DNA from: TMED26 sp042088965
Lineage (GTDB): Bacteria; Pseudomonadota; Alphaproteobacteria; Thalassobaculales; Thalassobaculaceae
Assembly (NCBI GenBank): GCA_042088965.1
Contig: JBELLC010000072.1
Location: 1-15,514, forward strand
DNA: 15,514 nucleotides
Direction of reading: 5' to 3'
Positions 1-6,703 of the stretch are shown here, piece by piece (within the stretch, counting starts at the first letter, position 1; each line of letters begins with the position of its first letter). The notes beneath the pieces were generated by a model. The model saw only the letters and a program-made list of their open reading frames with translations, did no database searches and had not been told where the DNA came from. A program made the translations under genes and the position numbers.

Positions 1-72
1 AGCGCCAATGACATGATCGACGATGAGCCGATAATGGCCCACCATCCGTTGTCACCGCGATCTGTCATATGA
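1..72 (+). CDS. Possible C-terminal end of an upstream gene (partial, unidentified)
   Basis: Reading frame 1 is open from the window edge to a TGA at 70-72 and would encode a 23-residue tail ending in SPRSVI. The other two plus frames close within the first 15 bases. I do not recognise the tail. A 23-codon open frame is easily due to chance, so this is only a possible remnant of a gene that starts before the window. Confidence 0.25.
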   Translation, partial: SANDMIDDEPIMAHHPLSPRSVI

Positions 73-413
73 ATTCCTGAGTATCATTGGCGGGTTACCG
101 TAATGCTTGGCTTGCAGGGTCAAAGATTTGGCATGGTTGGCGGCGTGTGCCGCATTGCCGCGCCGCATCAAAAGAGTCTGGCTGGGGGCATCTTCGGCCA
201 AAATGGATGTGTCCTTTGGTATCGTTCGATGACAAACCAGGATCTTGCACAAAGGGTTGTGAAACGACATGGCAGACTATTTTTTCGCGATCATAAGCGG
301 AAAACGAGTGCATCCAAAGTACTGAAATTTTTTGACCTTCACAGATTGCTGTTGCAGCATTGTGTCTGCCGTCACGCATCCGTCTAAAGATCACCGTGCC
401 AGAGGGGGAAATA
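73..413. other. Non-coding gap upstream of the dioxygenase gene
   Basis: About 340 bases carry no gene I can support. Several short open frames exist on both strands, but none has a ribosome binding site plus a recognisable protein. One minus-strand frame (270 down to 52) has a stretch vaguely like the start of a cyclic-nucleotide-binding domain (RTIPKDTSILAEDAPSQ), but it then loses all resemblance, so it is not called. The only regulatory candidate is the -35-like TTGACC noted separately. Confidence 0.5.
332..360 (+). promoter_or_regulatory. Weak candidate sigma-70 promoter for the dioxygenase operon
   Basis: TTGACC at 332-337 matches five of six positions of a -35 box. CAGCAT follows after 17 bases at 355-360 and matches only three of six positions of a -10 box. 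It would give a leader of roughly 45-50 bases before the ATG at 414. The poor -10 makes this a suggestion only. Confidence 0.22.
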
Positions 414-1241
414 ATGTCTTACCAAACAATTAACGTGCGTCCGTGTACAGCGCAAATCGGCGCAGAAATTTCGGGCATTGATCTGTGCCAACCGCTTGGC
501 AATCAGCAGTTTCAAGAATTACATGATGCCTGGATGCAATATCAGGTGCTGTTTTTTCGCGATCAACCCGTGACCGTCGATCAGCATAAAAATCTTGGGC
601 GTAAATTTGGTGATCTGCACATTCACCCCGGCTCACCGCCGCCCGAGGGGCACCCGGAAATCTTGGTGGTGCATGCAGATGAGAAATCTAAACATGTGGC
701 GGGGGAGCGCTGGCATACCGATGTCTCCTGTGAAGATGAGCCGCCAATGGGCAGCATCCTGCATCTGTGGCAGGTGCCGGAGGTGGGTGGTGACACATTG
801 TTTTCAAGCATGTACGCGGCTTATGATGCCCTGTCAGAGCGGATGAAAATCTATCTTGAGGGCTTAACCGCTCTGCATTCAGGCGAACAGGTCTACCGTG
901 GTCGATATGTGGACCGGGGCGGCGATGATAGCCATAAAACCTATCCACAAGCTGTCCACCCGGTGGTCCGCACCCATCCTGTCACAGGCCGCAAAGCGCT
1001 GTATGTGAATCGTAATTTTACGTCCCATATCATCGACCTGCCGCGCGAGGAGAGCCAGGATATGTTGGCGTTTCTATACCGCCATTGCGAAAAGCCAGAC
1101 TTTCAAACGCGCTTTACATGGCAGCCGGACAGCATCGCCTTTTGGGACAATCGCTGTGTCCAACATTTGGCGATTTGGGACTATTATCCGCAGGTCCGCT
1201 CTGGCTATCGGGTGACCATCAAAGGCGACCGGCCCCGCTGA
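414..1241 (+). CDS. TauD/TfdA-family Fe(II)/2-oxoglutarate-dependent dioxygenase
   Basis: A 275-residue protein, close to the roughly 280 residues usual for TauD-like enzymes, which couple 2-oxoglutarate decarboxylation to substrate hydroxylation in the cytoplasm. The facial triad is visible: H101 and D103 in the WHTDVS motif, and the distal H251 in CVQHLAIWDYYP. R266, 15 residues after H251, is the expected 2-oxoglutarate anchor. The N-terminal IGAEISGIDLCQP segment and FFRDQP near residue 45 are typical of the family. The ATG at 414 is chosen because a purine-rich AGAGGGGG (401-408) lies about 5 bases upstream; a TTG extension to 360 lacks such support. It is followed after 65 bases by an aldolase-type gene, then a dehydrogenase, all on one strand. 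The substrate is unknown: sulfonates, aryloxyacids and many other acids are used by relatives, and no taurine or sulfonate transporter is next to it. Confidence 0.93.
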   Translation: MSYQTINVRPCTAQIGAEISGIDLCQPLGNQQFQELHDAWMQYQVLFFRDQPVTVDQHKNLGRKFGDLHIHPGSPPPEGHPEILVVHADEKSKHVAGERWHTDVSCEDEPPMGSILHLWQVPEVGGDTLFSSMYAAYDALSERMKIYLEGLTALHSGEQVYRGRYVDRGGDDSHKTYPQAVHPVVRTHPVTGRKALYVNRNFTSHIIDLPREESQDMLAFLYRHCEKPDFQTRFTWQPDSIAFWDNRCVQHLAIWDYYPQVRSGYRVTIKGDRPR

Positions 1242-1306
1242 TTGTCGCGGTGCATTCACAGATACCTAATGGTTATCAACACCCCCTTGGATACAGAAAC
1301 GTTATC

Positions 1307-2035
1307 ATGGACTTAAAACAGCAAGCCCGCATTGATCTGGCTGCAATCCTGCGCTGGTCAGCCCGCCTCGGGTTAAATGAAGGCGTGGATAATCATTTCA
1401 GCGTGATTGTTCCCGGCAGTGAGAACTGCTTTATCATCAATCCCCACCGCCGCCATTGGGCTGATATCTGCGCCTCGGATCTGGTTGAGGTCGATGGGGC
1501 TGGTAATTTGATTGCGGGTGATGCGCTGCCAGAGGCAACAGCATTTTTTATTCATCAGCAAATTCATACCAAATGCGCCCATGCGCAAGCGATCCTTCAC
1601 ACCCACATGCCGTATACCACGGCCCTTAGCACGCTGGACAATGGGCGGTTAGAGCCATTGGTTCAACCAGCCCTGAAGTTCTATAACCAAATTGCCTATG
1701 ATGACGCTTATAATGGTCTGGCCTTGGATAATACCGAGGGGGCCAGACTGGCCAGCGCGCTTGCCGATAAGCGGATCGCTATTTTGGCAAACCACGGCGT
1801 TATTACCACTGGGCCGAGCGTCGCCCATGCGTTCAATGATCTGTATTATTTAGAACGCGCCGCCCAGGCCCAAATTCTGGCCTATTCAACAGGTCAACCA
1901 TTAAAGCCTATCCCACAATCTGTTTGCGAAATGACCTTTCAACAAATGCAAGCAGATCGCGACGATCAAGCAACACGCTTTCTGTCTGAGATTAAACGCT
2001 TGCTGGATAAAGAAGCCCCAGACTATGCGTCCTAA
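1307..2035 (+). CDS. Class II aldolase/adducin-domain protein
   Basis: A 242-residue protein of the fuculose-phosphate-aldolase/adducin fold. These are usually zinc-dependent aldolases, epimerases or decarboxylases acting on sugar phosphates or hydroxy acids. The metal ligands are present: H98 and H100 in LHTHMPYT and H163 in LANHGVITTGP. E76 in LPEATAFFIH is the candidate catalytic glutamate, as in fuculose aldolase. The N-terminal LRWSARLGLNEGVDNHFSV corresponds to the usual opening helix and glycine-rich strand. The ATG at 1307 is chosen because the domain begins immediately after it and an upstream extension would run deep into the dioxygenase gene. The ribosome binding site is poor. Position as second gene of a trio with a dioxygenase and a beta-decarboxylating dehydrogenase suggests one catabolic route. 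Whether it performs aldol cleavage or decarboxylation cannot be told from sequence. Confidence 0.9.
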   Translation: MDLKQQARIDLAAILRWSARLGLNEGVDNHFSVIVPGSENCFIINPHRRHWADICASDLVEVDGAGNLIAGDALPEATAFFIHQQIHTKCAHAQAILHTHMPYTTALSTLDNGRLEPLVQPALKFYNQIAYDDAYNGLALDNTEGARLASALADKRIAILANHGVITTGPSVAHAFNDLYYLERAAQAQILAYSTGQPLKPIPQSVCEMTFQQMQADRDDQATRFLSEIKRLLDKEAPDYAS

Positions 2036-2089
2036 GGCGGCAATTCAGGGCCCTTTTCGGCCGATATTTATGTGTGGAGATTTAAGGAG

Positions 2090-3193
2090 ATGACAGCGTC
2101 ACCCTCAAACAGTTCGCTTAAGTTTATGGTATTGGCCGGCGATGGCATTGGCCCTGAAATCACCGCTGCAACCGTTGATGTCGTGGCTGCGGTTGGCCGC
2201 AAATTAGCCATCGACATTGACTTTGAGACACTCCCCATCGGGTTGGCGGCATTACACAGTCAAGGGACCACGGTCCCCCCCCAGATCTTTGAGGCGATTG
2301 GTGGTTTTGATGGGGTCATTCTGGGACCGGTTTCTAACTATGATTATCCTCCCCCCAATGAGGGGGGGCTTAACCCGTCAGGCGAATTACGCAAGCGCTT
2401 AGACCTTTATGCCAATATCCGGCCTGCATTCACGCCGCCGGGATTCACCCCACCCTATGGCAAGCCTGTGGACCTTGTGATGGTGCGGGAAAATACCGAA
2501 GGGTTTTATGCGGATCGGGCGATGTTTTTGGGCAATGGGGAATTTATGCCGACGCCCGATATCGCCCTATCATTGCGCAAGATCACCCGCGAGGGATCAA
2601 CCCGGATTGCCCGTGCGGCTTTTGACATTGCCCTGCAACGCCCGCGCCGCAAGGTAACGGCTGTGCATAAGGCAAATGTTCTGCGGGTGGGTGATGGTTT
2701 ATTTTTAGACTGTGTCCGATCGGTGGCCAAAGATTTCCCCGACGTGACCTATGAGGAAAAAATTGTCGATGCCATGGCGGCCTTGCTGATCCGCGATCCA
2801 GGTCAATTTGATGTTGTGGTCACCACCAATATGTTTGGCGATATTCTCTCTGATCAAGCCTCAGAATTGGCAGGCAGCCTCGGTATGGCAGCCTCGTTAA
2901 ACAGCGGGGCTGATGTGGCCGTTGCCCAGGCGCAACATGGCTCCGCCCCGGATATTGCAGGCCAAGGGATTGCCAACCCTAGCTCGTTGATTGGGTCCGC
3001 CAGCATGTTATTCCGCTGGCTTGGTGATCGCCGCAATGATCCCAGATTAGGCATGGCTGCGGACTGTATTGACCAGGCCATCCAGACTGTCATCGCTGAA
3101 CCAGGGCGGCGCACTGCCGATCTTGGCGGCACAACCAGCACAGCGGCCTTTACCCGTCACCTCATCGACGCCCTTGACCAGCAGGCGGGTTAA
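2090..3193 (+). CDS. Isocitrate/isopropylmalate/homoisocitrate-type beta-decarboxylating dehydrogenase
   Basis: A 367-residue protein that should oxidise and decarboxylate a (2R,3S)-hydroxyacid with NAD+. Numbered from ATG 2090, the fold starts at AGDGIGPEI (16-24). Substrate and metal residues of the family are present: R101 and R111 in ELRKRLDLYANIRP, R133 and Y140 in VRENTEGFY, K194 in VHKANVLRVGDGLF, D227, and D251/D255 in MFGDILSDQ. HGSAPDIAG (283-291) carries the aspartate typical of NAD-using members rather than the Lys-Tyr of NADP enzymes. LRKRLDLYANIRP resembles homoisocitrate dehydrogenase more than leucine-pathway LeuB. The start is uncertain: AAGGAG directly abuts the ATG at 2090 with no spacer, while a GTG at 2072 adds six residues without a better site. 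There are no leu genes nearby, so a catabolic role with the two preceding genes is more likely. Confidence 0.88.
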   Translation: MTASPSNSSLKFMVLAGDGIGPEITAATVDVVAAVGRKLAIDIDFETLPIGLAALHSQGTTVPPQIFEAIGGFDGVILGPVSNYDYPPPNEGGLNPSGELRKRLDLYANIRPAFTPPGFTPPYGKPVDLVMVRENTEGFYADRAMFLGNGEFMPTPDIALSLRKITREGSTRIARAAFDIALQRPRRKVTAVHKANVLRVGDGLFLDCVRSVAKDFPDVTYEEKIVDAMAALLIRDPGQFDVVVTTNMFGDILSDQASELAGSLGMAASLNSGADVAVAQAQHGSAPDIAGQGIANPSSLIGSASMLFRWLGDRRNDPRLGMAADCIDQAIQTVIAEPGRRTADLGGTTSTAAFTRHLIDALDQQAG

Positions 3194-3226
3194 GACATCT
3201 GCCTGAAAAGCAGCGATTGGCGGCGA

Positions 3227-3799
3227 TCACTGATCTTTGATCATGGCGAAAAACCGTGCTTCTAAACGGGCATCCTCGGCGAAAGCACCGGTAAAGCGCG
3301 AGGTTAAGGTGGCGACATTTGGTTTTTTGATACCACGGGTTGTCATGCACTGATGTTTGGCATCGACAACAATGGCAACACCCCGGGGCTTCAGAACACG
3401 TTCGATACACTCAACGATTTGCGCCGTCATGGTTTCTTGGGTTTGCAGTCGGCGGGCGAAAATTTCAACCACCCGCGCCAGCTTTGAAATACCGACAACC
3501 TTGCCATTGGGAATATAGGCCAGATGAGCATGGCCGAGGATGGCGACCATGTGATGTTCACAGTGACTTTCGATGTCGATATCACGCAATAAAACAATGT
3601 CATCATAGCCTGAAACCTCTTCAAAGGTTCGCCCAAGGACCGCGTCTGGTTCGGTTTCATAACCCGAAAAAAACTCCTCATAGGCACTGACAACTCTTTT
3701 GGGCGTGTCAATCAAGCCTTCCCTTTCGGGGTCATCGCCAGCCCATTCAATGAGGGTCCTAACCGCGATTTCTGCCGCTTGTCTGGTTGGTTTTGTCAC
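3227..3799 (-). CDS. folE: GTP cyclohydrolase I (type IA, zinc-dependent)
   Basis: A 190-residue cytosolic enzyme converting GTP to dihydroneopterin triphosphate, the entry step of folate/pterin synthesis. The zinc ligands are all present: C80 and H83 in SHCEHHM and C151 in HQCMTTRG. DTPKRV (31-36) and GKVVGISKLARVVE (99-112) are family signatures. The chosen start is a GTG at 3799-3797, preceded by GGAG with a 7-base spacer. A longer frame back to 3967 would add 56 residues (MRVMRAGTG...) that do not belong to the family and lacks a clear ribosome binding site. The gene converges on the dehydrogenase gene, with 33 bases between stop codons. The 5' side has a long non-coding leader with a palindrome overlapping a candidate -10. 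It is the only clearly housekeeping gene here. Confidence 0.95.
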   Translation of the reverse strand: MTKPTRQAAEIAVRTLIEWAGDDPEREGLIDTPKRVVSAYEEFFSGYETEPDAVLGRTFEEVSGYDDIVLLRDIDIESHCEHHMVAILGHAHLAYIPNGKVVGISKLARVVEIFARRLQTQETMTAQIVECIERVLKPRGVAIVVDAKHQCMTTRGIKKPNVATLTSRFTGAFAEDARLEARFFAMIKDQ

Positions 3800-3991
3800 A
3801 AAAAGTCTCCATAAATTCCACAATATTTCAGGACGATAACGCCATCGGCCCGGATCAAAATTTTGCTCTGGTATAAGGTATAGAATGGTTTGCAAACTGA
3901 ACGAAAATGCCGTTTCCCGCTGACTTTTACGCACTTTAATGCCGGTTCCGGCGCGCATTACCCTCAAAGACGCCTGTGATGAAATGGCGGT

Positions 3992-4004
3992 GTTATAATA
4001 TAAC
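3992..4004. promoter_or_regulatory. Perfect palindrome GTTATA-A-TATAAC, Zur-box-like operator candidate
   Basis: Six-base arms GTTATA and TATAAC flank a single central A. This is identical to the central core of the proteobacterial Zur-box consensus as I recall it (GTTATA-N-TATAAC). It overlaps the -10 of the candidate folE promoter, a typical place for a repressor. The outer flanks do not extend the symmetry well, and an AT-rich palindrome can also arise from overlapping -10 elements, so the regulator is inferred, not shown. Confidence 0.4.
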
Positions 4005-4020
4005 GTTTTTGACGGTGCAA
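3992..4020 (-). promoter_or_regulatory. Candidate folE promoter
   Basis: On the minus strand TTGCAC (4020-4015) is followed after exactly 17 bases by TATAAC (3997-3992). The -10 matches five of six positions and the -35 only its first three. Transcription would start near 3985 and leave a folE leader of about 185 bases, unusually long for a simple housekeeping gene. Confidence 0.35.
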
Positions 4021-4200
4021 TCCAGGCTTGTGAAGATGAGCCGGCCTGCGTCCATATGCCTGAAAACGTCTCCGTTTACGGGGCAGTACCTGCGGCGTTT
4101 TGTGCATTTTGGCGTGACAGGGCAATATACCTGCTGTCCACGCCTGCTGGTCTTGTTACACTGGCGAACGTGGGCGCTTTGAGGTCTTTGGGGAACGCTG

Positions 4201-5259
4201 ATGACGGTTCAAAAGAAAACCGCACTTGTTGCTGGTGCAACCGGCGTTGTTGGCCGGAACCTTTTGAAATATTTGGTTGAAATGGATGATTGGGATGTCA
4301 TTGCTGTCTCGCGCCGGACGCCAGACGTTAAAGGTGATTACCGTCATATTGCTGCGGACCTGCTTGACCCCGCCGATTGCAAAGATAAGCTCGGTCATGC
4401 CTTCGGCGTCACACATATCTTTTTTGCCGCTTACCTGCAAATGGCCACGGACGCTGAAACCGTGCCGCCGAATATCGCCATGCTGCGTAATCTCTTGGAT
4501 GCAGTGGAACCTGTGTCGCCCGCGCTGGTGCATGTTAATTTGATGCAAGGTAGCAAATGGTATGGCAATCACCTTGGCCCCTATAAAACCCCTGCTGAAG
4601 AAGACGATCCGCGCCATATGCCGCCGAATTTTTACTATGATCAGCAAGACCATGTCATTGCCCGGTCAGCTGCTAATTCCTGGTCATGGTCAGCGGCTCG
4701 GCCCCATGGTATTTGCGGTTTTGCGCTTGGCAACCCAATGAATTTGATCATGGTTGTTGCCATCTATGCCAGTATCTCTAAAGCGTTGAACTTGCCGTTG
4801 CGTCATCCAGGCTCGGTTGCCAATATGAAGGCGATTTATCAAACCACAGATACGGCGCATCTTGCCAAAGCTGCGGTGTGGATGTCCACCGATGCCCGCT
4901 GCCAGGGTGAGGCTTTCAACATTACCAATGGCGATCTTTTCCGTTGGTCAAATATGTGGCCTGCCATCGCTGATTATTTTGAGATGGAAGTGGCACCGCC
5001 GCAGCACATCAATTTAGAACGGATGATGGCGGATAAGGCAGGGCTTTGGGCCGAAATTGTGCAGCAGCATGGCTTGCAAGACATCGCCTTTGATCAATTG
5101 GTTTCCTGGCGTCATGGCGATTTTGTGTTCACGCCAGAATTCGATGTTGCCTCTTCGATGACCAAGGCCCGGCAGTATGGCTTTCATGATGTTGTTGATT
5201 CTAAAGCGATGTTTCATGCGTTATTTGATGAATTGCGGGCCAACCGCATTATCCCCTAA
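4201..5259 (+). CDS. PRISE-type extended SDR (progesterone 5-beta-reductase/iridoid-synthase-like)
   Basis: A 352-residue NAD(P)H-binding reductase. The Rossmann fold opens with ALVAGATGVVGRNLL (GATGVVG at 12-18), followed by WDVIAVSRR. The pattern that sets PRISE enzymes apart from classical SDRs is present: K119 in MQGSKWYGNHLGPY and Y145/Y146 in NFYYDQQDHV, then SWSAARPHGICGF. Plant relatives use the NFYYDxxD tyrosine to stabilise an enolate while reducing activated C=C bonds of enones. Bacterial members are of largely unknown function. Length is slightly below the roughly 390 residues of plant enzymes. The ATG at 4201 has GGGGAA about 6 bases upstream. It leads a same-strand run continuing with a racemase-like enzyme 102 bases downstream. 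Enone or enal reduction is likely in kind; the substrate is unknown. Confidence 0.85.
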   Translation: MTVQKKTALVAGATGVVGRNLLKYLVEMDDWDVIAVSRRTPDVKGDYRHIAADLLDPADCKDKLGHAFGVTHIFFAAYLQMATDAETVPPNIAMLRNLLDAVEPVSPALVHVNLMQGSKWYGNHLGPYKTPAEEDDPRHMPPNFYYDQQDHVIARSAANSWSWSAARPHGICGFALGNPMNLIMVVAIYASISKALNLPLRHPGSVANMKAIYQTTDTAHLAKAAVWMSTDARCQGEAFNITNGDLFRWSNMWPAIADYFEMEVAPPQHINLERMMADKAGLWAEIVQQHGLQDIAFDQLVSWRHGDFVFTPEFDVASSMTKARQYGFHDVVDSKAMFHALFDELRANRIIP

Positions 5260-5268
5260 AGTCAATAA

Positions 5269-5290
5269 GGGCGCGATACCTTTTGCGCCT
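5269..5290 (+). terminator. Weak hairpin after the PRISE-type gene
   Basis: GGCGC (5270-5274) pairs with GCGCC (5285-5289) around a 10-base loop, with a possible G-U pair outside. No T-tract follows, so it is at best an attenuating or Rho-assisted structure. Confidence 0.22.
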
Positions 5291-5361
5291 CACTCTGCCG
5301 AAAACATCTGCCAATAAGCCATCCTGAATGTAAATTTATTGCGTATCTGAGGGAGTAAAAC

Positions 5362-6453
5362 ATGTCACATAAAAATTTGACTATCCGCAACGTTACGGTC
5401 CGCGCTGTGAACATTCCCTTAAAGCGGCCAGTGGTCGCCCTTTTAGGGCAATTTACCCATTGGGTTGCCGTTGTTGTTGATATTGAAACAGAAGGCGAGG
5501 TTCGGGGCCGGGGGTATATTTGCCCGTATTTGGCGGGAACTGCATCGGCGTTCGTGCGGGTGGCCGAAATGCTAGGTGAAGCCTGGATCGGGCGCACCAT
5601 TGCGCCCGCAAAAATGTTTGATGAAGGCATGCACAAGATTTTGACCATTGGCCAGAATGGTGTCGGTCTTGGCGGCTTGGCGGCGATGGATGTGGCCTTG
5701 TGGGATACCTTTGCCAAAGCCCATGACATGCCTTTGGCTGTTGCCTTGGGCGCTGAAATCGCGCCTGTGAAGGCCTATAATTCCTGTGGGCTGTGGTTGA
5801 AAGACCCGGCAGAATTGGCGCAGGAGGCGGTGGAACTGCGCGATCAGCACGATTTTACGGCAGTGAAGATGCGTTTTGCACGCCGCACCATGGCCGAAGA
5901 TGTGACCGCTGCCCGTAATGTTATCAGTGCCATTCCCGGCACAATTGTGATGTCTGATTTCAATCAAAGCCTATCCTATAGCGAGGCAGTTAATCGCTTG
6001 CGGGCGCTTGATGATGAGGGGCTCTATTGGTTTGAGGAGCCGCTTGTCTACAGCAACTTGGCGGGCTGTGCCCGGCTGTCAGAGAAAATGCGCACACCAA
6101 TTATGCTGGGTGAAAACTTCCACGGCCCGCGCGACATGCATGAAGCCTTGAAGGCGCGCGCCTGCGACATGGTTATGCCTGACTTGATGCGGATTGGTGG
6201 GGTGACGGGCTGGATGCGTGCCGCCGCCATCGCGGCGCAATATGGTGTCGAGGTCTCTAGCCACCTTATGCCAGAGATTTCAGCACATTTGATGCTGGCC
6301 ACGCCAACACGTGGCTGGTTGGAATGGACGGATTGGCTTGAGCCAATTTTGAAAGACCCCTTTCAGATCACCAACGGTGATGTGATTGTTCCTGATGCGC
6401 CTGGCGTTGGCATTGAGTGGGATGAAGCGGCGTTGGCGCGATACGCCCTTTGA
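5362..6453 (+). CDS. Mandelate-racemase-like enolase-superfamily enzyme (racemase or acid-sugar dehydratase)
   Basis: A 363-residue protein of the mandelate racemase/muconate lactonising group, which abstract the alpha-proton of a carboxylate bound to Mg2+. Against Pseudomonas mandelate racemase the active site aligns at a constant offset of about four: metal ligands D199 (MSDFNQSL), E225 (WFEEP) and E251 (LGENFHGP); the D274/H301 dyad in MPDLMRIGG and VSSHLMPEISAHL; E321 in WLEWTDW; and N201. IGGVTGWMRAAAIAAQYG and the C-terminal IVPDAPGVGIEW are also racemase-like. The exception is the second lysine of the KxK motif, which is arginine here: K169-M170-R171. This points to a racemase/dehydratase relative with altered S-side chemistry. 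ATG 5362 has GAGGGAG about 6 bases upstream. Neighbours suggest acid catabolism; the substrate is unknown. Confidence 0.92.
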   Translation: MSHKNLTIRNVTVRAVNIPLKRPVVALLGQFTHWVAVVVDIETEGEVRGRGYICPYLAGTASAFVRVAEMLGEAWIGRTIAPAKMFDEGMHKILTIGQNGVGLGGLAAMDVALWDTFAKAHDMPLAVALGAEIAPVKAYNSCGLWLKDPAELAQEAVELRDQHDFTAVKMRFARRTMAEDVTAARNVISAIPGTIVMSDFNQSLSYSEAVNRLRALDDEGLYWFEEPLVYSNLAGCARLSEKMRTPIMLGENFHGPRDMHEALKARACDMVMPDLMRIGGVTGWMRAAAIAAQYGVEVSSHLMPEISAHLMLATPTRGWLEWTDWLEPILKDPFQITNGDVIVPDAPGVGIEWDEAALARYAL

Positions 6454-6473
6454 TAACCGCGCGTAAGCGTATC
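6440..6473 (+). terminator. Inverted repeat overlapping the stop of the racemase-like gene
   Basis: GATACGC (6440-6446) and GCGTATC (6467-6473) form a perfect 7-bp stem with a 20-base loop. The left arm lies in the last codons before the TGA at 6451. TTAAAA follows, not a T-tract. It could be a weak terminator or an mRNA-stabilising end. Confidence 0.28.
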
Positions 6474-6703
6474 TTAAAAGACAGGCCTGTGTTGGCGCGG
6501 CGTCAAAGGTCGCTTATGGGGGGTGATTGCTTGGCGACGTCGTGCAGGGTCATGGCCGGTTGAAAAACCAAAAGCGACAATGCCGTTGACAAGCGTCACA
6601 AGCTGTCGCCTGCAAGCACTTGTCAGCGCGGCAATCCTCCATACACTGTTGTGCTTGGGTTTTATCGACAGGCAGCAAGACCTGCGGGGTAAGGGGAGCA
6701 GAC
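6454..6703 (+). other. 250-base gap before the crotonase-fold gene, with an inverted repeat
   Basis: No gene is evident. A perfect TTGACA lies at 6586-6591 but lacks a convincing -10 at the usual spacing. Overlapping it, TGACAAG (6587-6593) and CTTGTCA (6619-6625) are perfect 7-base inverted arms separated by 25 bases. The gap suggests that the crotonase-fold gene has its own promoter or a regulated leader rather than simple read-through from the racemase-like gene. Confidence 0.4.

Larger units (their letters stand above)
3800..4200. other. Divergent intergenic region between folE and the PRISE-type reductase gene
   Basis: About 400 bases separate the two divergent genes. The region holds the 13-bp palindrome at 3992-4004, a candidate minus-strand promoter at 3992-4020, a short hairpin at 3831-3850 (CGAT/ATCG core around a 6-base loop with flanking GG/CC), and the palindrome CAAAATTTTG at 3856-3865. 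Short open frames on the plus strand between 3976 and 4280 have no recognisable product and are judged spurious. No tRNA or small gene is evident. Confidence 0.55.

Noticed and set aside
52..394. Overlapping open frames on both strands in the left gap, one faintly like a cyclic-nucleotide-binding domain start
   Set aside because: The resemblance covers fewer than 20 residues, there is no ribosome binding site, and both strands are open because of base composition.
1085..1306. Upstream extension of the aldolase-type gene into the dioxygenase gene
   Set aside because: The family domain begins at ATG 1307; the extension is just another frame of the dioxygenase sequence.
3225..3245. TGATC-TTT-GATCA dyad near the folE stop as a bidirectional terminator
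   Set aside because: The dyad lies inside the last folE codons, is AT-rich and has no T-tract on either strand.
3800..3967. N-terminal extension of GTP cyclohydrolase I to 3967
   Set aside because: The added 56 residues do not match the family, and a GTG at 3799 with a well-spaced GGAG explains the start better.
3976..4280. Short plus-strand open frames upstream of the PRISE-type gene
   Set aside because: No recognisable product, no ribosome binding site, and the second frame runs into the real gene out of frame.
4156..4653. 165-codon minus-strand open frame across the start of the PRISE-type gene
   Set aside because: It is antisense to a clear coding sequence, has no family features and lacks a ribosome binding site.
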